Assembly (NCBI GenBank): GCA_010692635.1
Contig: JAAHGL010000010.1
Span: forward strand, 1-61,659
From: Symploca sp. SIO2C1
GTDB lineage: Bacteria; Cyanobacteriota; Cyanobacteriia; Cyanobacteriales; Coleofasciculaceae
DNA: 61,659 bases
Reading direction: 5' to 3'
How positions within the stretch are numbered: position 1 is the first letter of the stretch; every line of letters begins with the position of its first letter. Below the pieces are notes generated by a model that saw nothing but the letters and a program-made list of their open reading frames with translations, was not told where the DNA came from and searched no databases. The position numbers were made by a program, and so were the translations under genes. Shown here piece by piece: positions 17,247 to 25,338 of this stretch.

Positions 17247-17960
17247 TCAGTTTGGTTCTCTGAAGAAAGTACCATTAACTTGTAGCAATCTACCAGTCCG
17301 ATAATCAACAAATCCTCGGGAGAGATTATATAAGCAAAATCCCATTTCTTGTATTCTTTTTAACATCACTTTAAAGACAATTTCTCCTTCATACAGAGGA
17401 ATTAAGGATAATTCTAAGTGAATTCCTTTGATGCGATCAATGATTTCTTGAGCGCCTTGTAAAACTTGATACTCATACCCTTGCGTATCTATTTTCAGCA
17501 AAGGTGCTTGGGCTTGATTAACATAATCAGAAGCTATTTCAGAAAACTTGAACATCTTGACTGTTTCTGAACCAATATAAACAGAATTTGGTGCGGCATC
17601 AAGGTGCGCTTGCAACATAGGTAGGATTGAACTACTTTGAGAGTTTTTAGCAATATGTATTTCTATTTCTTCATTACGATCACCAATTGCACATCTTTCA
17701 GCTACACGCCAATTTGGATTAGCTTGACTATTTTCTAAAAGTTGGTTGTAAGCAGAAGATAAAGGTTCAAAAGAAACGACCTTGCCTTGATAGCCTATTT
17801 TAAATAAATTGGCTGCAAATTGTCCAGTATTCGCCCCGACATCAAGTACTAAATCTATTTCATGAAACGTCAACAGTTTCAGAAAAGCTCCTCCTTTTGA
17901 ATTTAAGTTAATTGCTCTAGCCTTTTCAAGAGGGGTAAGACTGCTTTTTGGTTGAGACAT
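17247..17960 (-). CDS. FkbM-family methyltransferase
   Basis: A 237-residue single-domain SAM-dependent methyltransferase of the FkbM family. Motif I is VLDVGANTGQFAANL and motif II is VVSFEPLSSAY. The family-specific C-terminal block LLKIDTQGYEYQVLQGAQEI is complete, followed by LYEGEIVFKVMLKRIQEMGF. Members O-methylate sugars or natural products; in cyanobacterial gene clusters of this type the acceptor is usually a surface glycan. Length and motifs look intact, in contrast to the broken FkbM copy just upstream. The gene follows a 50-codon glycosyltransferase-like relic by ten bases. Confidence 0.9.
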   Translation of the reverse strand: MSQPKSSLTPLEKARAINLNSKGGAFLKLLTFHEIDLVLDVGANTGQFAANLFKIGYQGKVVSFEPLSSAYNQLLENSQANPNWRVAERCAIGDRNEEIEIHIAKNSQSSSILPMLQAHLDAAPNSVYIGSETVKMFKFSEIASDYVNQAQAPLLKIDTQGYEYQVLQGAQEIIDRIKGIHLELSLIPLYEGEIVFKVMLKRIQEMGFCLYNLSRGFVDYRTGRLLQVNGTFFREPN

Positions 17961-17970
17961 TTATTAATCC

Positions 17971-18123
17971 TCATGTAGTTACGGTAACTTGTTCTAACTG
18001 GTTATCATAAGCAATAACACGGACAGGAAAATCCTTACCAACATTAACCTCAATACTATTGAGTAGTGCCACAAGTTGGTCATAGACGACATCATTTGCT
18101 AACGTATAAATACCATTTGTCAT
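17971..18123 (-). pseudogene. N-terminal relic of an Npun_R2821/R2822-type protein
   Basis: A 50-codon frame reading MTNGIYTLANDVVYDQLVAL and ending after NQLEQVTVTT. From memory this is the start of a cyanobacterial glycosyltransferase-like family named after Npun_R2821/Npun_R2822, whose members are several hundred residues long and often lie next to FkbM genes. Only the first beta-alpha-beta unit remains, so a large deletion has joined it to the intact FkbM gene. The identification rests on recollection of the N-terminus and is moderate. Confidence 0.5.
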
Positions 18124-18562
18124 GATTAATTAACCAAAAGTTCTTAATTATATTATCTAAAGTTTCGACATCTACAGACCTTGTGTCCTCTATTTGGGGA
18201 TTATAAATCTCTGTGCGTTCAAGAATGCTGGTTGAACCTAACCTATTCTTGGGTATATGGATACAAGCTTGCCCTATTTTAGAACCAATAGCACATTGAA
18301 TAAAATCCATATCGAACTGTTTGGTAAAATTTTAGTAGTATACTTGGGTTTCTTCAAGAGGGTCTAGATGCACTATTTTTGAGTCTGGAAAAGTTTTATA
18401 AAGTTCAGGAGTTCCTCTACATACTCCAATATCGAACACAGTTTTTGGATTGAACTTATACTTATTTAAATAAGTATAATGAAACTTTTTGGACCAGACA
18501 TCAAAGCCTTCACTTTGCAACGCAGCAATTATCTTTGACTCAAATGTTTTTTTGTTTGACAT
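18092..18562 (-). pseudogene. Broken FkbM-family methyltransferase
   Basis: The first part has TVFDIGVCRGTPELYKTFPD and IVHLDPLEET, the SAM-binding motifs of the family, then VYY and an in-frame TAA. Seven codons later the same frame continues with MDFIQCAIGSKIGQACIHIP and SVDVETLDNIIKN, the expected middle of an FkbM domain. The C-terminal catalytic block KIDTQGYE is missing. The last residues (DKWYLYVSK) are read out of frame from the start of the following relic. So there is one nonsense codon plus a 3-prime deletion. Confidence 0.8.
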
Positions 18563-18698
18563 ATTTTTTATTAATTTTTATAAAGAATATAAACAATTGT
18601 TACAAATAGCTCGGTGACGTTGAGACAGATGTGCATAAAGCAGTGAAGTCTTCCCAATAGGTAAATGAAAGGATATACAAAGGATATACGTTAAGTTT

Positions 18699-19391
18699 AT
18701 GTTTAATAAGATTTCGGTGACCCGCACCATTGCTTCTTGTGGTACTGCATTTATTATGTCTACTGGTATGGGAATCACTGCTACGTCAGTTCAAGCATCA
18801 ACTTTTGGTTTTGCTGATATTGTTCTTGATTTCTTTAATAGTGGCGCTAACCCAGCTTTCCCTAATCCTAACGACTCTTATGGCGGAGATGGTATTGACT
18901 TTCCAGTACCAGTGAATACTGATGTTGTTTTAGGTGATGCTCCCACTAATTTTGCTGATTCTCTATCTTTACCTACAGATTCATTTGTTATTGTTGGTTT
19001 TTTAGATGAAGTGATCATTGATCGAGCTGGCAACGATCTTGCTGTTCGTGAAATTGGAGGAGGGGGAGAACGCGCACAAGTTTTTATCAGTTCTCTTCTG
19101 AGTAATGATATGAGCGACTTTATATTTCTTGGCATTGCTCAAGATGATCTAACTACGTCATTTGACTTAGGCTCTATAGGTTTTACAGATCCTGTCAAGT
19201 CAGTCAAAATTGTAGGTCTTGATAATTTTGGAGGTTCACCCGGATTTGATTTAGTAAATGTTCAAGGATTACCAGGCAGTCTCAAGTCTGTCCCCGAGCC
19301 AACCATAACTCTAGGCATAGGTCTATCTATGGGATTGATGGGTTATTTAAAGAAGAAGCAATCAACAAGGCTAAGGCAAGCAAAAAATTAA
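18699..19391 (+). CDS. PEP-CTERM sorting domain protein
   Basis: A 230-residue secreted protein. Residues 1-33 are a signal peptide ending VQAS. The body is rich in aspartate, glycine and small residues with no recognised domain. The C-terminus has the sorting signal VPEP, then the membrane segment TLGIGLSMGLMGYL and a basic tail KKKQSTRLRQ. PEP-CTERM proteins are processed by exosortase and are linked to exopolysaccharide in bacteria that make extracellular matrix. The gene faces away from the methyltransferase relics and converges on the next gene with only ten bases between. Confidence 0.88.
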   Translation: MFNKISVTRTIASCGTAFIMSTGMGITATSVQASTFGFADIVLDFFNSGANPAFPNPNDSYGGDGIDFPVPVNTDVVLGDAPTNFADSLSLPTDSFVIVGFLDEVIIDRAGNDLAVREIGGGGERAQVFISSLLSNDMSDFIFLGIAQDDLTTSFDLGSIGFTDPVKSVKIVGLDNFGGSPGFDLVNVQGLPGSLKSVPEPTITLGIGLSMGLMGYLKKKQSTRLRQAKN

Positions 19392-19401
19392 GAAAGTGTC
19401 A

Positions 19402-21180
19402 CTACAAATATTCCCACTGCGGTCCCTGAAAAGTAGCTCGCAGATGCCAACTTCCCCAAGGGGGAACACAAACAGACAAAACACCGCTGTTTAGTTCTTG
19501 CTTAACATAAGGGCTATCTAGTACAGGCCAATTTTGGAGAACTCGTTCTTTCCCATTAACGCTGGCATAACCTATACCTCCGTTGGGATTATAAGTCATT
19601 ACTAGGCGATCGTTGCTGAGACTTGTATAAGCTAGCTGACCTTTTTGTTCCCAGAATTCATCCTCTACCTGAGTCTTATCAAGAGCATTCTTAATATCCC
19701 CAAAATCTGGATAGTCAGCTACTGTAGCGATATCAGTAATCCAAGCTGTCTGGGAACCAATAGCAGCCAAAGCTTGAAATTCTCTGCTTTTTTTTAATAT
19801 AAGTGCTTGTAAGCTAATCGTTTCACCCCAAGGATAGGCACATAGCCAAATTGCCTCAATCTCCCAGATATACCAATTGCCATAACATATAGGTTGACCA
19901 CAACTTGCTGGCAAAACCAGATGAGAACAAGCTGGCACTCCCGCAGCTAAATCCTGCTCATTAACCCTCAGTTGATAAATAACAGTTCCCCGTTCCTGTA
20001 GATATTGGTCACCAGGACTACACCCTTTTGCCGTAGCATGATGAAAGGTTCCCCCCAAACTCACTACTGTGTTGTTCAGTCCCTGGGAATCGCGTACTAC
20101 CAACTTGTAGGTAGCATATTGAGCATTGATAGTTCCCTGAACTTGGTAGGAGCGCTGCGGCACTAGAAGAGTACCTAAGCTGTAATCCTCAGTGACATAA
20201 AATGTCTCCCAAAATTGGTTTCCTGCGTGATAGCTGTAATAACCAGGGTGGCTGGCTCGAAGTAGAAAAGGTAAAGACACTTCCTTTAGCGCCAGTGCCT
20301 TTAAATTATCTGGGGGGCGGTAGTGACTTAAACCAGCAAGTAACCCTAACGGTAAATGATTAGGACGTGGATTTTTGGCAATTGCAACATCCGCACCCCA
20401 CCAAATCCAGGCAACAGCAGCTAATCTACTTCTCGTCCAAGTTTCCCGATCATAGCCTCGACTTTCTGCACCACCAACAGTTCCCCAACTAAAACGTAGA
20501 GCGATATTAGTTGCATACCAGTCCAAAGCTGCTTTGGCTAGTTGCCGTAGTTGAGGAGTGCGAGCAAAATCGTAAAGATTCAGCAAGCCGCCGATAGAAT
20601 AACCATAGTAGGTAGAGGAATGAAATTCTCCCTGTCCAATGGTTAAGAATTTGTTGAGTTCTGCCCTTAGCCAAGCTTCATTAGTCGCTGCAGTAGATGG
20701 GCAACTATTAGGGTAACCGCTTCCATCCATCAAAGCTAGACCCGAGAGGCGTTGCATAAACAGATGGTTTTCAGTACCCGGAGCACTCCATTCCCAGACA
20801 CGAGGGACATCCAGCATACTGTAGTAGTCATCTAACAGTTCCTGTGGCATCAGCTTCCGATACATGAAGAAGATACGGACATCGAAAACACTACGGAAGT
20901 AATATAAATCACTTTTTTCTTGGTTCAGGTTCAGAAGAAGTTGCCAAATATGCTTGGTGTTGTATCGTTTCCCGAAACTGAGTTGAGCAAGGATGACAGG
21001 AAGCAAATATTTATGTGGATGTTGTATCTTTCTACGCCGCCACCAGGCATCAAGTTGATCTAGATTTCGTTCCGCTAGCTTTTCTTGGATAGCTAGACTA
21101 CGTATCTGGAAAGATGCTTCTTGGGATTCCGAGCAAGTATGGTTTTCACTGCCGATATTTTGACTTCTCGATTGACTCAT
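19402..21180 (-). CDS. Large protein of unknown function, possible six-hairpin (alpha/alpha) toroid
   Basis: About 592 residues from the ATG giving MSQSRSQN. There is no signal peptide or membrane segment. Residues 130-330 are rich in aromatic residues and paired helices (STYYGYSIGGLLNLYDFART, ALDWYATNIALRFSWGT, RETWTRSRLAAVAWIWWGAD), a pattern like heparinase II/III or alginate lyase toroids. The C-terminal half is beta-rich (VVSLGGTFHHATAKGCSPGD, NGGIGYASVNGKERVLQNWP), which would suit a beta-sandwich domain. I cannot assign a family. The setting among sulfotransferase, methyltransferase and glycosyltransferase genes makes a glycan-active enzyme plausible but unproven. Confidence 0.6.
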   Translation of the reverse strand: MSQSRSQNIGSENHTCSESQEASFQIRSLAIQEKLAERNLDQLDAWWRRRKIQHPHKYLLPVILAQLSFGKRYNTKHIWQLLLNLNQEKSDLYYFRSVFDVRIFFMYRKLMPQELLDDYYSMLDVPRVWEWSAPGTENHLFMQRLSGLALMDGSGYPNSCPSTAATNEAWLRAELNKFLTIGQGEFHSSTYYGYSIGGLLNLYDFARTPQLRQLAKAALDWYATNIALRFSWGTVGGAESRGYDRETWTRSRLAAVAWIWWGADVAIAKNPRPNHLPLGLLAGLSHYRPPDNLKALALKEVSLPFLLRASHPGYYSYHAGNQFWETFYVTEDYSLGTLLVPQRSYQVQGTINAQYATYKLVVRDSQGLNNTVVSLGGTFHHATAKGCSPGDQYLQERGTVIYQLRVNEQDLAAGVPACSHLVLPASCGQPICYGNWYIWEIEAIWLCAYPWGETISLQALILKKSREFQALAAIGSQTAWITDIATVADYPDFGDIKNALDKTQVEDEFWEQKGQLAYTSLSNDRLVMTYNPNGGIGYASVNGKERVLQNWPVLDSPYVKQELNSGVLSVCVPPWGSWHLRATFQGPQWEYL

Positions 21181-21185
21181 CACAT

Positions 21186-21330
21186 AGACAAAAACTATTA
21201 AGGTATCGAGTCATATTTTGCATAAATTCTGGTCGATCTGGATCTAGCTATTTAGTAAAGCTTCTGAATGTCGTCCAACTGCACCTACTGTTGCAATTCC
21301 TTAGAGTCGAAGTTAGCGATCGCACTGTGG
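21186..21330 (+). pseudogene. Sulfotransferase N-terminal relic
   Basis: The plus-strand frame reads LRYRVIFCINSGRSGSSYLV followed by KLLNVVQ. INSGRSGSSYLVKLL is a PAPS-binding loop of the sulfotransferase type. No start codon is appropriately placed, the frame soon runs into unrelated sequence with a HIP1 site, and the rest of the domain is absent. It is a third, distinct sulfotransferase remnant in this region. Confidence 0.55.
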
Positions 21331-21518
21331 GAAATCAAAGGGTAACCAAAAGTATAGGCAAGACTTACTGAATAAGTCTCAGATTCTAAGTATACACAAA
21401 AACAGCTAGTATCTTATAGGCAATGCTTTTTCAGTAGATCTGTTTATTGACAAAAATGATTTACTCTGATACCAGTACAGTCACCACTATACTTTAATCA
21501 GGATTTCTCCATTCCTTG

Positions 21519-22628
21519 ATGAATATGAAGCTTTTAATACAACATAATCAGTATCAAGATGATATTTCTGGTGTTTTAGCTTACATTAAAACAATTGTAA
21601 AAGAGCTTCAATCAAGGAAGATTGAAGTTAAAGTGATCTCAACTAAAAGTGATAATTTCAAGCAATGGATTAACTTGATCGTTTGGTCAGATGTTATTCA
21701 GATGAACTCCAATCAGTTACTATTTGCTCTACTGGCTAAAATCTTTGGTAAAACAATCATTCTGAAATATCATTATCCAATTTATGGATCAACTCATTTT
21801 GAGTATAAAAAAATGAGATTTCTACAGCAGATAAGAGTAGAAATTATTGATTCTATACCTAAAGCAAATTATCCCTTAAAATGGAAAATTTACCCGATTA
21901 TTAGGTGGGCGAGGTTATTGAAGCGGCTTGCTACTGCACTAGTAGCTGATTACCATACTGCCTCTAGCCAATTTTTAAGCAAATCCTGTGTTTTGCCTTG
22001 GCCAGTATTCACTTTATATAATCCCATAGAAATACCCAATAATCTAGAGCATAAAAATGTAAGAGATTTGTCCTATCCTTATACTTTCATCTTTACTGGT
22101 CGATTACATCTCGATAAAGGAGTTGATCTACTTATAAAAGCCGCCAGATTGCTTTTAAATCAGCGTCAAGATTTTAGAGTCTTAATCATTGGAGATGGAA
22201 GGGATTTTGAACTGCTAAAAACTCTCGCATCGGAACTAGAGCTTTCGACTTACATCAGTTTTCCAGGAAAACTGACTCATCCAGAAGTCTTAGCCAGAAT
22301 CAAAGAAGCGATCGCACTGATATATCCTTCTCGTTGGGAAGAACCTGTTGGTTATACAGTACTCGAAGCGGGTAGGGTGCAAACTTGCACAATTGTATCT
22401 AATAAGGGAGCTTTACCAGAAGTTGCGAGTCCCAGTAGTCTCTTTTTTGAGAGTGAAGATGTGGAGATGTTGGCAAATCACTTGAATTACTGTCTTGATC
22501 ATCCTGAAGAACTATTGGCAAGAGGCAGGCAAGGGAGTAAGTATGTTGCAGAAGCATTTTCTCCAGATAAGAGGGTTGATCAGTTGGTCAATATTTGTCA
22601 ACAGGGTATTTTTTGGGATAGAAGTTAA
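21519..22628 (+). CDS. Glycosyltransferase family 4 protein
   Basis: About 369 residues with a GT-B fold. The N-terminal domain begins LLIQHNQYQDDISGVLAYIK, an acceptor-side start typical of GT4 enzymes. The C-terminal donor domain has FIFTGRLHLDKGVDLLIKAA, VLIIGDGRDFELLKTLASEL, and the nucleotide-sugar motif SRWEEPVGYTVLEAGR, whose two glutamates form the EX7E motif. It transfers a sugar from a nucleotide donor, probably onto an extracellular polysaccharide or glycolipid. A hydrophobic stretch near residue 60 (LLFALLAKIFGKTIIL) is part of the fold. The gene stands alone downstream of a sulfotransferase relic; the start could be either of two nearby ATGs. Confidence 0.88.
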   Translation: MNMKLLIQHNQYQDDISGVLAYIKTIVKELQSRKIEVKVISTKSDNFKQWINLIVWSDVIQMNSNQLLFALLAKIFGKTIILKYHYPIYGSTHFEYKKMRFLQQIRVEIIDSIPKANYPLKWKIYPIIRWARLLKRLATALVADYHTASSQFLSKSCVLPWPVFTLYNPIEIPNNLEHKNVRDLSYPYTFIFTGRLHLDKGVDLLIKAARLLLNQRQDFRVLIIGDGRDFELLKTLASELELSTYISFPGKLTHPEVLARIKEAIALIYPSRWEEPVGYTVLEAGRVQTCTIVSNKGALPEVASPSSLFFESEDVEMLANHLNYCLDHPEELLARGRQGSKYVAEAFSPDKRVDQLVNICQQGIFWDRS

Positions 22629-22631
22629 GGG

Positions 22632-22935
22632 GTGAGGTGAAATTTACAGTGGCTCTGAAGAAATACTGAAAAGCTAATGGCTAATGGCTAATGGCTAATA
22701 GCTAATCTCTGAAGAAACACCGAGTCAGGAGTAAAGAGATTTGACAAAAGTTTCTTCACTCATTACTCTCCAGAAAGAAGGCAGGAGGCAGAGGGCAGAA
22801 GGCAGAAGGCTCTAAGGGAAACTGACTTGTTTCTTATTCTCTTTTTCGACGTGGAATTTTACCCTGCTCCCTGCTTCCTGCTCCCTGCTCCCTGCGTCGT
22901 CAGACGCTCATTACTCATTACTCATTACTCAAAAA
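22632..22935. repeat. Composite simple-repeat cassette
   Basis: It starts with GTGAGGTGAAATTTACAGTG as near 8.06 kb, then (GCTAATG)n, AATCTCTGAAGAAACACCGA, GGCAGGAGGCAGAGGGCAG units, the core TCTTTTTCGACGTGGAATTT, CTCCCTG heptamers, GTCGTCAGACG and (CTCATTA)n. No gene. The same modules recur around 39.9 kb (inverted) and 52.2 kb. Confidence 0.8.
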
Positions 22936-22961
22936 AGCTCTCCCACAAGAGTTTTATTAGA

Positions 22962-23762
22962 TTAGGGATTATTGGGGATACGCTCGATTTGCGCATAACC
23001 ACTGAAAACCAACTTGTTGCCTTGGGTTTCTAGGCGATTAATCCGCATGGTGACGCCATCCAAGTCGAAACGATCTAAATCAACCATGTTATTCAAAATC
23101 TCATCAAGTATCTGTGTCAAGGTTTGAGAAATTGCTTGTAAAGACTCAGGTACAGAATCAGGTTCAAACTGGGAGTTTTTAAAGAGCAGGCGACGCCGCC
23201 GCTCTACTGCTAGAGTAGATGTCATACTAACCGGCACCAAACCGTGAGTGGGTAAGTCAGCTTTAGCAAAAAGCTGTATCTGATTGTTGGGTTGCAGCTT
23301 TAACTCTACATCTGTGAAGGACACCGGCTTACCATCAGATAGCTCAGTCAAAGCGGGTAGAGAAATATTCTCTAGATGTTGCTTTACTAGTTCTGCTTTG
23401 AAGGCTTGGTTAATATCCGATTCAGTAAGGATTACTTGAGCAATTGCTTGGGTGGGTTGCTTGAGTTTCATTTCACCCTTGAGCACCGAGCCAAAATCGA
23501 GGGAAACGGCATCGGTTTCAAAGGACATCTCATCGGCTCGGAATTGCCGACGAATCACTAAGCCACGACCACTCATTTTAAAGCTGTCGATGCTGCCCTG
23601 CAACAACTTGCTGGAGGGATAACAACGAACTGAAACTTCTACTGATTCGCTCCGTGTAAATAGGTGGCGAATCGTCTTGCTGGCGACTGTATTGAGCATT
23701 TGCTCTCCCCAGTCAGTGCCAGAATTTGTTGTTGTACCAGCGAAGCCACCAAACATAACCAT
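22962..23762 (-). CDS. DUF2993 (LmeA-like) lipid-binding family protein
   Basis: About 266 residues from the ATG that gives MVMFGGFAGT. A longer frame would run 64 residues further and overlap the threonine-synthase gene, and a clear AAAGGAG lies upstream of the shorter start. The protein matches DUF2993, with strands such as VSVRCYPSSKLLQGSIDSFK, VSLDFGSVLKGEMKLKQPT, ESDINQAFKAELVKQHL and a C-terminal DLDGVTMRINRLETQGNKLV. Families of this fold (LmeA of mycobacteria) bind phospholipids at membranes. No signal peptide is evident. It follows the threonine-synthase-like gene in the same direction and may be co-transcribed. Specific function unknown. Confidence 0.8.
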   Translation of the reverse strand: MVMFGGFAGTTTNSGTDWGEQMLNTVASKTIRHLFTRSESVEVSVRCYPSSKLLQGSIDSFKMSGRGLVIRRQFRADEMSFETDAVSLDFGSVLKGEMKLKQPTQAIAQVILTESDINQAFKAELVKQHLENISLPALTELSDGKPVSFTDVELKLQPNNQIQLFAKADLPTHGLVPVSMTSTLAVERRRRLLFKNSQFEPDSVPESLQAISQTLTQILDEILNNMVDLDRFDLDGVTMRINRLETQGNKLVFSGYAQIERIPNNP

Positions 23763-23910
23763 TGCGTATCGACAAAAGTTCTCCTTTCTTTGTAACAAAA
23801 TGTAAAGGAGTACGCAATCAAGATCTTCCTTATCTGAAGCTGGGCAAGATTTTAAGCTTTTAGCTGAGTGCCTAGTTGAGTCAACTTTACTTTTCTTTAG
23901 AGGCAGCCTC

Positions 23911-25200
23911 TTAAAGATTGAGGTGATTCTTAACTGCACATAAAGTTGGTTCAATTACCCTGGAATTAAGTCCAGCTTTTTTTATACCTTTCATCGCGCC
24001 AGAGATATCTTTGAGACCATGACCAGTAATTATAAGAAGAATTGTCTGGCTAGCACTAACTAATCCCTGAGCAACTGCTTCTAATAAGCCAGCATAAACA
24101 GCCGCCGCAGCAGGTTCAGCAAAAATACCTGTTGCTGATCCCAGAGCAGGGATGGCAGCAAGTAGTGACTCATCACTAACTGCCAGAAATTTTCCTTTCG
24201 TTTCTGTGACAGCTCTTATTGCCTTCAATCGATCTCTCGGTAAGTTAACACCGATGCTATCTGCTTGAGTATTGGCTTTAATCGGAGGTTTATCCAAAAC
24301 GGACTCATTATTTTTCCATGCTTCGTAGAGATAAGCACTTTCCTTGGATTGAACTCCGATAAGTTGAGGTATTTTCTCGATCCATCCCAATGCCTGGAGA
24401 TCTTGAAATCCTTTGTATAAGCCACCAATGATACAGCCATCACCAACACTAACAAAGATTTTATCAGGAGGGTTGTAGTTGAATTGCTCACATATTTCCA
24501 ATGCAGCGGTTTTTTTTCCCTCACTCATCAAGGGATTGTAAGCTGTATTACGATTATACCAACCAAATTCTGATGCTGCCTCCAAGCAGAGTTCAAAGGC
24601 TTGATCATAAGTTCCATCCACTAGCAAAACTGTGCTCCCATAGGCCAAAAGTTGAGCTATTTTGGCCTCCGGTGCAGTCCGAGGTATAAAAATGACATTC
24701 CGCTGACCTACACTGGCACATAAACCTGCTAGTGATGCAGCTGCGTTGCCTGTGCTAGCAGTGGTGATGATCTCTGCATGACAGGCTTGCCCTTTAACGA
24801 TGGCTATAGCACTAGCTCGATCCTTAAAAGACGCTGTTGGGTTACGTCCATCATCCTTGATCCATAGGTTGGGAAGACCTAGTTTTTGCCCTAAGATCTG
24901 AGCATAGTATATTGGTGTCCAGCCAATTAGCAGAGGTGGAGTTGGCGCATCAGGCTGTATTGGTAGAAATGGTTTGTATCGCCATATATTGTATTCCTGA
25001 CAATTGGCTAACTGATGTTTGGTAAGCTTATTTCTTAGAAAATCATAATCGTAAATGACATCAACAATTCCTTCATTCCCGTGTTTAGGACAAATATATT
25101 CAATCTCATGCAGCTGATATTCTTGGCCACAAATCAGACATTTATAGCCTAGAACGTGCTGGAGATTTTGAGCATAATTAGTGTGATTGAAGTTACTCAT
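23911..25200 (-). CDS. Threonine synthase-like PLP enzyme
   Basis: A 429-residue fold-type II PLP enzyme of the threonine synthase family. An N-terminal zinc-ribbon-like segment has Cys21, Cys24 and Cys37. The PLP lysine is Lys126 in NPTASFKDRAS, and the phosphate-binding loop is TASTGNAAASLAG. SVGDGCIIGGLYKG and the C-terminal ITGHGLKD are present. By family it would turn O-phosphohomoserine into threonine. It is divergent from two carbamoyltransferase genes, with about 140 bases between them. This reminds me of E. coli ygeX-ygeW, where another fold-II PLP enzyme (diaminopropionate ammonia-lyase) sits beside a knotted carbamoyltransferase. It may therefore be a specialised paralogue and not the housekeeping ThrC. 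The start is well placed. Confidence 0.85.
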   Translation of the reverse strand: MSNFNHTNYAQNLQHVLGYKCLICGQEYQLHEIEYICPKHGNEGIVDVIYDYDFLRNKLTKHQLANCQEYNIWRYKPFLPIQPDAPTPPLLIGWTPIYYAQILGQKLGLPNLWIKDDGRNPTASFKDRASAIAIVKGQACHAEIITTASTGNAAASLAGLCASVGQRNVIFIPRTAPEAKIAQLLAYGSTVLLVDGTYDQAFELCLEAASEFGWYNRNTAYNPLMSEGKKTAALEICEQFNYNPPDKIFVSVGDGCIIGGLYKGFQDLQALGWIEKIPQLIGVQSKESAYLYEAWKNNESVLDKPPIKANTQADSIGVNLPRDRLKAIRAVTETKGKFLAVSDESLLAAIPALGSATGIFAEPAAAAVYAGLLEAVAQGLVSASQTILLIITGHGLKDISGAMKGIKKAGLNSRVIEPTLCAVKNHLNL

Positions 25201-25279
25201 GGGGAAGACAGCCGAAGGATGGAATCACTGTACCAAGATTTCTGGCTATACCCCATTCGTGTAACAGTTTAGCTACTGC

Positions 25280-25308
25280 TAGATCAAGAATTACCAGACA
25301 AATATAAT
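25280..25308 (+). promoter_or_regulatory. Candidate promoter for the carbamoyltransferase pair
   Basis: A consensus -10 box TATAAT lies 31 bases before the start codon, with a weak TAGATC about 17 bases upstream. GAGG about ten bases before the ATG is the ribosome site. The divergent threonine-synthase-like gene shares this 138-base interval. Confidence 0.4.
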
Positions 25309-25338
25309 ATTATCTTGTTGAATTGAGGTTTTTAAGTT

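Noticed and set aside
23763-23954. 64-residue N-terminal extension of the DUF2993 protein
   Set aside because: It would overlap the threonine-synthase-like gene, and a good ribosome site precedes the internal ATG.
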